Assembly: GCA_947177005.1 (NCBI GenBank)
Contig: CAMWSZ010000258.1
Coordinates: 1-5,016 of the forward strand
DNA: 5,016 bases
Direction: 5' to 3'
Origin: an uncultured Clostridia bacterium
GTDB taxonomy: Bacteria > Bacillota > Clostridia > Oscillospirales > Oscillospiraceae
In this document: piece by piece, positions 1 through 5,016 of the stretch
Layout: each line of letters begins with the position of its first letter
Numbering within the stretch: the first letter of the stretch is position 1
Made by a program: the position numbers and the translations under genes
Notes under the pieces: model-generated
Databases searched by the model: none
The model's input: the letters and a program-made list of their open reading frames with translations, nothing else
Told to the model about the DNA's origin: nothing

Positions 1-347
1 ACAACCTGCGGGAGCTGGAGGACGTGTGCGACCATGTGGGCATCATGAACAAGGGGACGGTCCTGCTGGAGCGCAGCCTCACCGATTTGCAGGAAAATAT
101 CGTCAAATTGCAGGCCGTCTGGAAGCCGGGGGAGACGCCGGTGCTGCCCCGGGAGCTGGAGATCCTGCACACGTCCCACGTGGGCCGCGTGTACACCTAT
201 ATCGTCCGCGGCACCGCGGCGGCGGTGCTGGAGCGCATACAGGTCTATGCGCCGCTGATGGTGGAGGCGCTGCCGCTGTCGCTGGAGGAAATCTTTATCT
301 ATGAATTGGGAGGTGAGCAGTATGCAGTCAAAGAGATCATTCTTTAA
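1..347 (+). CDS. ABC transporter ATP-binding protein, C-terminal part (5'-truncated by window edge)
   Basis: The reading frame is open from base 3 and ends at TAA 345-347, giving about 114 residues of the C-terminal end of an ABC ATPase. It begins NLRELEDVCDHVGIMNKG, which matches the stretch just after the switch histidine (H-loop, usually S-S-H) and the following D-loop-distal strand of ABC exporter ATPases. The Walker A, signature and Walker B motifs lie upstream of the window. The rest (LERSLTDLQ onward, ending LSLEEIFIYELGG plus a short tail) is the accessory C-terminal region typical of YtrB/CcmA-like exporter ATPases of Firmicutes. The protein should sit on the cytoplasmic face and power the permease encoded next, whose start codon lies inside this gene. 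The substrate cannot be read from the sequence. No start is visible. Confidence 0.88.
   Translation, partial: NLRELEDVCDHVGIMNKGTVLLERSLTDLQENIVKLQAVWKPGETPVLPRELEILHTSHVGRVYTYIVRGTAAAVLERIQVYAPLMVEALPLSLEEIFIYELGGEQYAVKEIIL
308..316 (+). promoter_or_regulatory. Ribosome binding site that decides the permease start
   Basis: GGGAGGTGA, a near-perfect complement of the 16S rRNA 3' end, lies 8 bases (from the end of GGAGG) before ATG 322. It is embedded in the coding sequence of the upstream ATPase. A weaker GGAGGAA at 284-290 precedes the in-frame ATG at 301, but the stronger site and the typical N-terminus (MQSKRSFFNRTLF) favour 322. Confidence 0.75.
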
Positions 348-2292
348 CCGCACGCTTTTTCTGAAAAATCTGTCCCGCTTCTGGCCCCTGTGGGGCGGTG
401 TGTCCATAGCGGGGGCGCTGTTCCCGCTCTATTTGATCCTGAACCTGCTGGTTGACCCCAGTATGCGTCCCGACGGCGCCGAGCTGGCGGAGATGCTCTA
501 TGAACTGGCGACGCACTTCGCCCCAATTTTCGTGTTCCTGTACGCCATTCTGTGCGCGATGCTGGTGTGGGGCTATCTGTACTCGCCCCGCGCCGTGGGC
601 CTTATGCATACCCTGCCGGTGGACCGGACGTGTCTGTTTGTCACCAGCACCCTGTCCGGGCTGGCTATGACGGTAATCCCCTTCGTAGCGGTAGGCGGCA
701 TGATCGTTTTGATCTCCCTGCTCTGGGGCTTTATCTCCCCGGTGGCTATCCTCTATACTGTCTTTGCCGTGCTGTGCCTGATCTCCCTGTTTTTCGGGAT
801 CGCCACCTTCTGCGCCATGATTACCGGTCATACGGCGGCGCTGCCGGTGCTGTATCTTCTGGTAAACTTCCTGGCGTTCATTCTGGAGGCGCTGACGGGC
901 CTTTTGACCCAGTTCTTCATGCTGGGCGTAAGCAGGATCGAGACCCATACTTTGCAGTTTCTGTCCCCCCTCGTCCAGATCATGGACAAATTCCGCACGG
1001 TTTCCGTCTATGACGACAGTTATCCCTTCACACAACTGTCCGGCTCCGCGAGACTGACAGCGGTCACTGACACATACGGCGACGGCAGTCTGCGGTATAT
1101 CGGCCTGGAGGGGCTTGGCACGGTGGCCCTTTACGGTCTGGCGGGTCTTGTGCTGCTGGCGCTGGCGTGGCTGCTCTACCAGAAACGCAGGAGTGAGAGC
1201 GCCGGAGATGTGGCGGCGTTTGCACCGCTGCGGCCGGTGCTCCGGTTCGGGATCGCCGCCCTCAGCGCAATGTCCCTGGGACTGCTGCTGTATTATCTGT
1301 TCTGGGAGACCCTCGTTGAGTCCAAGCTGAACATCCTAGCAAGTTTTATCCCCCTTGTTTTCTTTATGGCGGTTGGCGGGCTGATTGGCTACTACGTCTC
1401 GTCCATGCTGCTGGAAAAATCCCTGCGGGTATTTCGGGGCAGTTTGAAAGGCGCGGCCATTGTCTGCGCGGGCGTGCTGGTCCTCTGCACGGTCTTGAAG
1501 CTGGACCCCTTCCGCATGGTGGACCGCATTCCGTCTCTGGAAGAGATCGAGTCGGTCAACTTATACGCCGCCGGAACCGATCTCTACTATACCACCGGTA
1601 CGGCGGACGGACAGTTGGTTGTTGGACAGATTCTGGACCTGCACAGAACGATTCTTGACCATAAGGACGAGATCTCCGCCCTCACCTGGGAAGATTACAA
1701 CCGGATCTGGGATGAGGTCTATGACGGTCCCGATTCCGAAAGCAACGTTGCGACAACAAATTGCCACATTGATTACCGGCTGAAAAACGGCGGCTCTATC
1801 AGCCGCTCCTACACCTTCATCAGCGTCCGGCCCAATCCGGACGGTCCCGATTCCGTGAACGGGAAGCTGGATACGCTGCTTACAAGCGAACCGGTCCGGC
1901 TGGATCAGGTCCGTGTTCCGGAGGACGGCACTCTGCTGCGCATCGAAGTATACGGCAGCTTCAACAACTACAGCGACGACGGCAGTGCGCGGGAGGACAG
2001 CGATACAAAGCGGATTTACGACGCCCTGCTTCTGGACGCGAAAAACGGCAGTATCCCCGGCGACTACTATTGGCATATTGGCGGCACCATGCCGGTATAT
2101 CATGATATCCGGATTGAGGTTGACTACACGGTCCGGGACCCCGAACGGAACAACAGCGAATATGTCCGGGCCAAAGGGGTATATCTGTCGGATTCCATGA
2201 CCAACACCATTCAGGCGCTGATCGACACCGGCGTCTTTACCGAAGAGGAGTTTACCGCCCTGCGGCAGGAGCTGCTGGAGGAAAAAGGCTGA
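322..2292 (+). CDS. ABC-2-like exporter permease with large C-terminal extracytoplasmic domain
   Basis: A 656-residue integral membrane protein, the membrane partner of the ATPase encoded immediately upstream. By eye there are about nine hydrophobic segments: roughly residues 21-43, 67-88, 104-135 (possibly two passes), 140-170, 171-195, 265-289, 306-328, 337-364 and 378-393. After the last one, about 255 polar residues (400-656) form a soluble domain rich in acidic residues and Y/G/N, probably outside the membrane. This layout resembles Clostridial ABC permeases annotated with a DUF6449-like C-terminal domain; that label is from memory and tentative. The start at ATG 322 rests on the strong Shine-Dalgarno at 308-316; an alternative in-frame ATG at 301 would add seven residues. 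The gene overlaps the ATPase by 26 bases in the +1 frame, so translation of the pair is probably coupled. Related transporters often have a GntR-type regulator gene upstream, which would be outside the window. The substrate is unknown; peptide, antibiotic or lipid export are all possible. Confidence 0.85.
   Translation: MQSKRSFFNRTLFLKNLSRFWPLWGGVSIAGALFPLYLILNLLVDPSMRPDGAELAEMLYELATHFAPIFVFLYAILCAMLVWGYLYSPRAVGLMHTLPVDRTCLFVTSTLSGLAMTVIPFVAVGGMIVLISLLWGFISPVAILYTVFAVLCLISLFFGIATFCAMITGHTAALPVLYLLVNFLAFILEALTGLLTQFFMLGVSRIETHTLQFLSPLVQIMDKFRTVSVYDDSYPFTQLSGSARLTAVTDTYGDGSLRYIGLEGLGTVALYGLAGLVLLALAWLLYQKRRSESAGDVAAFAPLRPVLRFGIAALSAMSLGLLLYYLFWETLVESKLNILASFIPLVFFMAVGGLIGYYVSSMLLEKSLRVFRGSLKGAAIVCAGVLVLCTVLKLDPFRMVDRIPSLEEIESVNLYAAGTDLYYTTGTADGQLVVGQILDLHRTILDHKDEISALTWEDYNRIWDEVYDGPDSESNVATTNCHIDYRLKNGGSISRSYTFISVRPNPDGPDSVNGKLDTLLTSEPVRLDQVRVPEDGTLLRIEVYGSFNNYSDDGSAREDSDTKRIYDALLLDAKNGSIPGDYYWHIGGTMPVYHDIRIEVDYTVRDPERNNSEYVRAKGVYLSDSMTNTIQALIDTGVFTEEEFTALRQELLEEKG
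1723..1855 (+). repeat. Pair of in-frame 16-bp direct repeats inside the permease gene
   Basis: The 16-base word GACGGTCCCGATTCCG occurs at 1723-1738 and again at 1840-1855, 117 bases apart (39 codons), in the same reading frame. Both copies encode DGPDS, at permease residues 468 and 507, within the extracytoplasmic domain. The flanking residues differ (YDGPDSES and PDGPDSVN). It may be an acidic turn duplicated by recombination or simple chance. Confidence 0.6.
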
Positions 2293-2305
2293 ACTTTCCT
2301 GTAAA

Positions 2306-2345
2306 AGAGCAGGTCCGAAAAACCGGACCTGCTCTCTCATTTGTT
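2306..2345 (+). terminator. Rho-independent terminator-like hairpin after the permease gene
   Basis: AGAGCAGGTCCG (2306-2317) pairs perfectly with CGGACCTGCTCT (2324-2335) around a 6-base AAAAAC loop, giving a 12-bp stem. The downstream tract (CTCATTTGTT) is only partly T-rich, so on the + strand it is a strong hairpin with a weak U-run. Read on the - strand the same stem is followed by TTTT, so it could work in both directions, although no - strand gene is seen here. It lies 13 bases after the permease stop and just before the next promoter. Confidence 0.75.
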
Positions 2346-2373
2346 GACAACAGATGCCTGCGTGTGGTAAAAA
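2344..2373 (+). promoter_or_regulatory. Predicted sigma-A promoter for the DUF1294 gene
   Basis: A consensus -35 TTGACA (2344-2349) is followed after 18 bases by TAAAAA (2368-2373), a 4/6 match to the -10 box, with an extended -10 TG at 2365-2366. Transcription would start near 2380, leaving a leader of about 40 bases. The site sits directly behind the permease terminator, which supports a separate transcription unit. Confidence 0.55.
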
Positions 2374-2422
2374 TAGCATTGAGGCGGATTTACGATTCGA
2401 TAGGGAAAGGAACACTGTGCGT

Positions 2423-2698
2423 ATGGGCAGATATTTTTTGGTATGGCTGGCGGCTGCAAATCTAACGGCATTTGTCCTAATGGGTGTGGACAAGCGGCGT
2501 GCGAAACAGCCGGGGGCCTGGCGGGTCCGGGAACGGACGCTGTTTTTGTGGGCAATTTCCGGCGGCAGTATAGGGGCGATTGCGGGAATGCGCTTTTTTC
2601 ACCATAAAACAAAGCACTGGTATTTTGTCTGGGGAATGCCGCTGATCCTGTTGGTACAGGCGGCATCGGCAGGATTATATTGGTATTACATACATTGA
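2423..2698 (+). CDS. DUF1294 family small membrane protein
   Basis: A 91-residue membrane protein with hydrophobic segments near residues 4-22, 39-56 and 68-88. It carries the hallmarks of the DUF1294 family: DKRRA at 23-27, R-V-R-E at 34-37, GGSIGA-x-x-GM at 47-56 and HKT at 61-63, followed by a PLIL segment. The biochemical role of the family is unknown to me. Length fits the family, which is about 90 residues. The start at ATG 2423 is chosen because AAGGA at 2407-2411 is suitably placed and because an upstream in-frame ATG at 2354 would fall inside the predicted promoter. GTG 2417 is a possible alternative but sits too close to the Shine-Dalgarno. The gene appears monocistronic; no clear terminator follows before the smpB promoter, so some read-through is possible. 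Confidence 0.85.
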   Translation: MGRYFLVWLAAANLTAFVLMGVDKRRAKQPGAWRVRERTLFLWAISGGSIGAIAGMRFFHHKTKHWYFVWGMPLILLVQAASAGLYWYYIH

Positions 2699-2804
2699 TT
2701 TTAGATTATGGAGGGAAAATTTCCGGACCTTCGGCGCGTGTTCAGAGGATATGTGGATTTATGCCCGGAGCCCCAGGCCGGAAGAATATCCGAAAAACAG
2801 GGAG

Positions 2805-2854
2805 AAAAACTGATTTTTTTCCTCCTTGCAGCAGGCGGCAGAATATGGTATACT
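2805..2854 (+). promoter_or_regulatory. Predicted strong promoter of smpB with UP-like element
   Basis: TTGCAG (2826-2831), a 17-base spacer and TATACT (2849-2854) form a good sigma-A promoter, with an extended -10 TG at 2846-2847. Upstream, AAAAA (2805-2809) and TTTTTTT (2814-2820) lie at about -56 to -41 from a predicted start near 2861, where an UP element would contact the RNA polymerase alpha subunits. The resulting leader is only about 21 bases and is mostly Shine-Dalgarno. Confidence 0.7.
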
Positions 2855-2859
2855 ATACC
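2847..2859. repeat. Perfect inverted repeat over the smpB -10 box
   Basis: GGTATA and TATACC flank a single C (2847-2859), overlapping the -10 hexamer and reaching to within two bases of the predicted transcription start. The position would suit a small repressor operator, but a -10 TATACT next to TATACC can produce this by chance. No regulator gene is adjacent to support it. Confidence 0.4.
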
Positions 2860-2865
2860 AAAAAC

Positions 2866-2872
2866 AGGAGGT
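2866..2872 (+). promoter_or_regulatory. Ribosome binding site of smpB
   Basis: AGGAGGT lies 9 bases before ATG 2882. It decides the start, because the same frame is open upstream to 2708 but that extension crosses the promoter and lacks SmpB-like residues. Confidence 0.85.
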
Positions 2873-2881
2873 CATTCTGAA

Positions 2882-3349
2882 ATGGCGGAAAAGCACGGCA
2901 TTAAACTCGCGGCGCAGAACCGGAAAGCCCATCACGATTATTTTATTGAGGACCGGTATGAGGCCGGTATCGAGCTGTTCGGCACGGAGGTCAAATCTAT
3001 CCGCGCCGGTACGCTCAACCTGAAGGATTCCTACTGCATCGCCAAAAACGGAGAAATCTACCTCCACGGTATGCATATCAGTCCCTATGAGCACGGCAAT
3101 ATTTTTAACCGTGACCCGGTACGGCCCCGGCGGCTGCTGATGCACAAGCGGGAGATCAACCGGCTTCAGGCGTACGTGCAGCAGGACGGCTATACGTTGA
3201 TCCCGCTGAGCGTGTATTTCAAAAATTCCCGGGTCAAGGTGGAGGTTGGTCTCTGCCGCGGCAAAAAAAATTACGATAAGCGGGACGCAATGGCCAAACG
3301 TGACGCCAAACGCGATATCGACCGGGCTATGAAGTCCTACAACCGCTGA
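2882..3349 (+). CDS. smpB: SsrA (tmRNA)-binding protein SmpB
   Basis: A 155-residue protein, full length for SmpB (about 150-160). SmpB binds the tRNA-like domain of tmRNA and carries it into the A site of stalled ribosomes, so that the unfinished protein is tagged for proteolysis and the ribosome is released. Conserved blocks are clear: NRKAHHDYFIEDRYEAGIEL (13-32) leading into GTEVKSIRAG (34-43), NLKDSY (46-51), HISPYEHGN (65-73), RRLLMHKREI (83-92), the core strand VYFKNSRVKVEVGL (111-124), and the tail GKKNYDKRD (127-135) rich in K/R/D that forms a helix in the mRNA channel. Position 125 is Cys where Ala is usual. The tmRNA gene ssrA is not in the window, and rnr, a frequent neighbour of smpB in Firmicutes, is not directly upstream. 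It has its own promoter and is followed 16 bases later by the Uma2 gene, with no terminator between. Confidence 0.97.
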   Translation: MAEKHGIKLAAQNRKAHHDYFIEDRYEAGIELFGTEVKSIRAGTLNLKDSYCIAKNGEIYLHGMHISPYEHGNIFNRDPVRPRRLLMHKREINRLQAYVQQDGYTLIPLSVYFKNSRVKVEVGLCRGKKNYDKRDAMAKRDAKRDIDRAMKSYNR

Positions 3350-3365
3350 GAAAGGACCGGGAATT

Positions 3366-3941
3366 ATGGAAGCCAGAGAACCGCAAGAGCAAGCCTATAC
3401 CTATGGACAATACCTTGATATGGACTTGGATGACAGATATGAACTCATTGACGGTATCCTCATAAAAAAGTCACGCCCTTCTATTATACATCAAGATATT
3501 AGCAGAGAATTGATGTTTCAATTAACCGGTTTTTTGCATGGCAAGAAGTGTAAGGTTTATAATGAAATCGATGTTGCATTTGTTGACGAATCGTGTCAGG
3601 ATGAAAAAAATGCATGTACCGTGTTTGTCCCGGATATAGCCGTTGTATGCGATAAGGATAAGCTGAAAGACGGCTGTTATCTGGGTGCGCCTACAGTGAT
3701 TATCGAAATTCTGTCAAAGTCTACCGCCAGTATGGATAAACTCGTCAAGTACGATAAATATGCCCGTGCCGGTGTCAACGAGTATTGGATTGTTTCTATA
3801 GAAGAAAAATCTATTATGGTATATCTGAATGACAGCGGCCTGTACCGCCCAAAAGCACTTTATCCGTTTGAATCCAAAGAGGCGGCTGTGTTTTCTTTGG
3901 AAAACTGCGTGCTTGATCTATCGGTTTTGCTGGAAGTCTGA
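3366..3941 (+). CDS. Uma2 family (DUF820) PD-(D/E)XK nuclease-like protein
   Basis: A 191-residue protein of the Uma2/DUF820 family, a branch of the PD-(D/E)XK nuclease fold. Visible family features are YELIDGILI (25-33), a His at 42 before an amphipathic helix, VPDIAVV (88-94) with the likely metal-binding D90, APTVIIEILSKST (108-120) with E114, then D124, K128, K131 and Y132, and AGVNEYWIV (135-143). The putative active-site set therefore looks intact, but in vivo targets of the family are poorly known. The protein has six cysteines (62, 77, 84, 95, 104, 181). AAAGGA (3351-3356) lies 9 bases before the ATG. Base composition is distinctive: hand count gives 239 G+C in 580 bases (41%), with A/T-ending codons, unlike smpB and the cyclophilin gene on either side. 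This suggests acquisition by transfer. No transposase, repeats or antitoxin-like partner accompany it. It is probably co-transcribed from the smpB promoter. Confidence 0.88.
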   Translation: MEAREPQEQAYTYGQYLDMDLDDRYELIDGILIKKSRPSIIHQDISRELMFQLTGFLHGKKCKVYNEIDVAFVDESCQDEKNACTVFVPDIAVVCDKDKLKDGCYLGAPTVIIEILSKSTASMDKLVKYDKYARAGVNEYWIVSIEEKSIMVYLNDSGLYRPKALYPFESKEAAVFSLENCVLDLSVLLEV

Positions 3942-3962
3942 CAGCATGACAATTATATTGTA

Positions 3963-3969
3963 AAGGGAG
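3963..3969 (+). promoter_or_regulatory. Ribosome binding site of the cyclophilin gene
   Basis: AAGGGAG lies 10 bases before ATG 3980. The 38-base gap after the Uma2 stop is AT-rich but shows no properly spaced -35/-10 pair, which supports transcription from upstream. Confidence 0.6.
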
Positions 3970-3979
3970 AAACTATAAC

Positions 3980-4516
3980 ATGAGTAATCCAATCGTAACC
4001 ATTACCCTGGAAAACGGCCAGATCATGAAGGGGGAGCTGTATCCGGACAAAGCCCCCAACACCGTCAATAACTTCATCGCTTTAGCCAACAGCGGCTTTT
4101 ACGACGGCCTGACCTTCCACCGCGTTATCCCCGGTTTCATGATTCAGGGCGGCTGCCCGCTGGGCACCGGCACCGGTGATCCGGGCTACTCCATCCGGGG
4201 TGAATTCAGCGGCAACGGCTTTGAACAGAACGATCTCAAACACACCTTGGGCGTCCTCTCCATGGCCCGCTCCGGTCATCCCGACAGCGCCGGAAGTCAG
4301 TTCTTCATCATGGTGGACGCCGCACCGCATCTGGACGGTCAGTACGCCGCCTTCGGCAAGATCACTGAGAACGCTGAAGCCGCCGTGGACGTCTCCCGCG
4401 TGGACCGCAATTTCATGAATAACAAGCCCAAAAAACCGCAGGTCATCCAGCACATCCGCGTGGATATGCAGGGGGTGGAATACCCGGAACCGGAAAAAAT
4501 TTCTGAAACGGAATGA
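3980..4516 (+). CDS. Cyclophilin-type peptidyl-prolyl cis-trans isomerase, cytoplasmic
   Basis: A 178-residue single-domain cyclophilin that interconverts cis and trans peptide bonds before proline and assists protein folding. There is no signal peptide, so it should act in the cytoplasm (PpiB-like). The active-site strand FHRVIPGFMIQGG (46-58) supplies R48, F53, M54 and Q56, matching R55, F60, M61 and Q63 of human cyclophilin A. GVLSMARSGHPDSAGSQFFI (91-110) supplies Q107 and F109, and HLDG (117-120) is the substrate-lining loop. The position of cyclophilin A Trp121 is His117 and that of His126 is Tyr122, variations common in bacterial members and expected to weaken cyclosporin binding. A charged tail of about 15 residues (PEPEKISETE at the end) follows the fold. 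It is the last gene of the smpB-Uma2 unit, since a strong terminator follows 9 bases after the stop. G+C in sampled parts is about 60%, unlike the preceding gene. Confidence 0.96.
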   Translation: MSNPIVTITLENGQIMKGELYPDKAPNTVNNFIALANSGFYDGLTFHRVIPGFMIQGGCPLGTGTGDPGYSIRGEFSGNGFEQNDLKHTLGVLSMARSGHPDSAGSQFFIMVDAAPHLDGQYAAFGKITENAEAAVDVSRVDRNFMNNKPKKPQVIQHIRVDMQGVEYPEPEKISETE

Positions 4517-4525
4517 TGATTTGCT

Positions 4526-4553
4526 GAGCCGTCCGAAACGGGCGGCTCTTTTT
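4526..4553 (+). terminator. Rho-independent terminator after the cyclophilin gene
   Basis: GAGCCGTCCG (4526-4535) pairs with CGGGCGGCTC (4539-4548), including one G-U pair, around an AAA loop. It is followed directly by TTTTT (4549-4553). The 10-bp GC-rich stem plus T-run is a textbook intrinsic terminator and marks the end of the smpB transcription unit. Confidence 0.9.
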
Positions 4554-4589
4554 CTGTATATTTTGCCAGGATATCTTTCGGCAATTCCC

Positions 4590-4618
4590 TTGCAAATTTG
4601 CGGGCCATCCGCTAAAAT
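4590..4618 (+). promoter_or_regulatory. Predicted sigma-A promoter of the RCC1-repeat gene
   Basis: TTGCAA (4590-4595), a 17-base spacer and TAAAAT (4613-4618, 5/6 to consensus) form a good promoter, with a start expected near 4625 and a leader of about 46 bases. The -35 overlaps a perfect 10-bp palindrome GCAAATTTGC (4592-4601), which may be fortuitous. The rest of the 4554-4670 gap holds no gene I can see. Confidence 0.65.
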
Positions 4619-4670
4619 AACACTGCAATCTTTTTGTACATACAGAAAACAAAGGAGTTCCCAAATCAGC

Positions 4671-5016
4671 ATGAATAAAAAACTGTTGACTTTCTTTCTC
4701 GCATTTTTTCTGACGCTCACTCTGTACAGTCCGGCAGGGGCTTACAGCCTGCAAATACAGGAAACCTTCCCTGCCGCGATGAGCCTCAACCACGCCGCCT
4801 ATATCGACGGCAGCGGCGGTCTCTGGACCTGGGGCCGCAACGCCTCCGGCGAATTGGGGAACGGTTCCCTGGAAAACTCGGACGTTCCCGTCAAGGTGCT
4901 GGACGATGTGGCGGACGTCAGTCTGGGCAATGGCGTCACCGCAGCCCTTAAAACCGACGGTTCCCTCTGGATGTGGGGCAGCAATCAGTACGGACAACTG
5001 GGGAATCTGTCGCTGA
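4671..5016 (+). CDS. Secreted RCC1-repeat protein, N-terminal part (truncated by window end)
   Basis: An open frame of 115 codons runs from ATG 4671 to the window edge with no stop. Residues 1-24 form a signal peptide: N-K-K start, hydrophobic core (5-18), and an A-G-A site predicting cleavage after residue 24, so the protein is exported or surface-attached. After it come RCC1-type (beta-propeller) repeats. The unit GLWTWGRNASGELGNG (50-65) recurs as SLWMWGSNQYGQLGN (98-112), 48 residues apart, each preceded by an A-x-x-x-x-DG-type strand. Seven such repeats usually close a propeller, so most of the gene lies downstream. The role in bacteria is unknown; the fold generally binds proteins. AAAGGAG at 4651-4657 is 13 bases from the ATG, slightly far, but no better start fits and the signal peptide begins exactly here. 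The gene has its own promoter and follows a strong terminator, so it is independent of the smpB unit. Confidence 0.88.
   Translation, partial: MNKKLLTFFLAFFLTLTLYSPAGAYSLQIQETFPAAMSLNHAAYIDGSGGLWTWGRNASGELGNGSLENSDVPVKVLDDVADVSLGNGVTAALKTDGSLWMWGSNQYGQLGNLSL

Noticed and set aside
337..1035. Long open frame on the - strand opposite the permease gene (232 codons)
   Set aside because: Its translation is rich in Q, H, R and G with no recognisable domain, and it lies antisense to a well-supported membrane protein gene in GC-rich DNA.
1561..2493. Long open frame on the - strand (310 codons) spanning the permease 3' end and the next promoter
   Set aside because: It runs through the terminator hairpin and promoter region, has no ribosome binding site or domain that I recognise, and is antisense to the permease and DUF1294 genes.
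2801..2822. A/T-rich hairpin with loop CTGA as a terminator for the DUF1294 gene
   Set aside because: The T-run is part of the stem rather than after it, so it lacks the shape of an intrinsic terminator; an UP-like element for the smpB promoter explains the A and T tracts better.
2680..2880. Small open frame (66 codons) between the DUF1294 gene and smpB
   Set aside because: It overlaps the DUF1294 gene end and the smpB promoter and has no recognisable content.
2708..2881. N-terminal extension of smpB from the in-frame ATG at 2708
   Set aside because: It would add 58 residues absent from SmpB proteins and would place the start upstream of the predicted promoter; AGGAGGT at 2866-2872 points to ATG 2882.
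3927..3959. Separate promoter ahead of the cyclophilin gene (TTGCTG and TATATT)
   Set aside because: The spacing between the boxes is 21 bases, too long for a sigma-A promoter, and no extended -10 is present.
2699..4670. A tmRNA (ssrA) gene near smpB
   Set aside because: No tRNA-like ends or tag-coding segment are visible in the intergenic stretches of the window.
4443..4997. Open frames on the - strand opposite the cyclophilin terminator and the RCC1-repeat gene
   Set aside because: They cross a strong terminator and lie antisense to a signal-peptide and RCC1-repeat frame that is clearly coding; the translated text has no family resemblance.

Overview
The window looks like a piece of a Clostridia chromosome, probably a gut Oscillospiraceae/Ruminococcaceae-type Firmicute. 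This is inferred from high-GC coding sequence in most genes, strong AGGAGG-type ribosome binding sites, a YtrB-like ABC exporter whose permease carries a large extracytoplasmic domain, and a secreted RCC1-repeat protein. No marker fixes the species. All recognised genes lie on the + strand.

Layout: (1) Positions 1-2292 hold the 3' end of an ABC transporter ATPase gene and, overlapping it by 26 bases, a complete 656-residue ABC permease gene. A 12-bp hairpin (2306-2335) follows. (2) Positions 2344-2698 hold a promoter and a small DUF1294-family membrane protein gene. (3) Positions 2805-4553 look like one transcription unit. It starts with a strong promoter (UP-like tract, TTGCAG, 17-bp spacer, extended -10), then smpB (trans-translation factor), a Uma2-family PD-(D/E)XK nuclease-like gene, and a cyclophilin-type peptidyl-prolyl isomerase gene, closed by a good intrinsic terminator (4526-4553). 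(4) From 4590 a further promoter drives a gene for a signal-peptide-bearing RCC1-repeat protein that runs off the window end.

Functionally, the ATPase and permease form one exporter complex. smpB and the cyclophilin are protein-quality-control housekeeping genes. The Uma2 gene sits between them and is the compositional outlier: by hand count about 41% G+C (239 of 580 bases) against roughly 55-60% in sampled parts of its neighbours, which suggests a later insertion. I see no CRISPR array, tRNA, rRNA, insertion sequence or recognised defence operon. The window is mostly ordinary chromosome, and the best second looks are the Uma2 insertion, the permease's extracytoplasmic domain and the RCC1-repeat protein.
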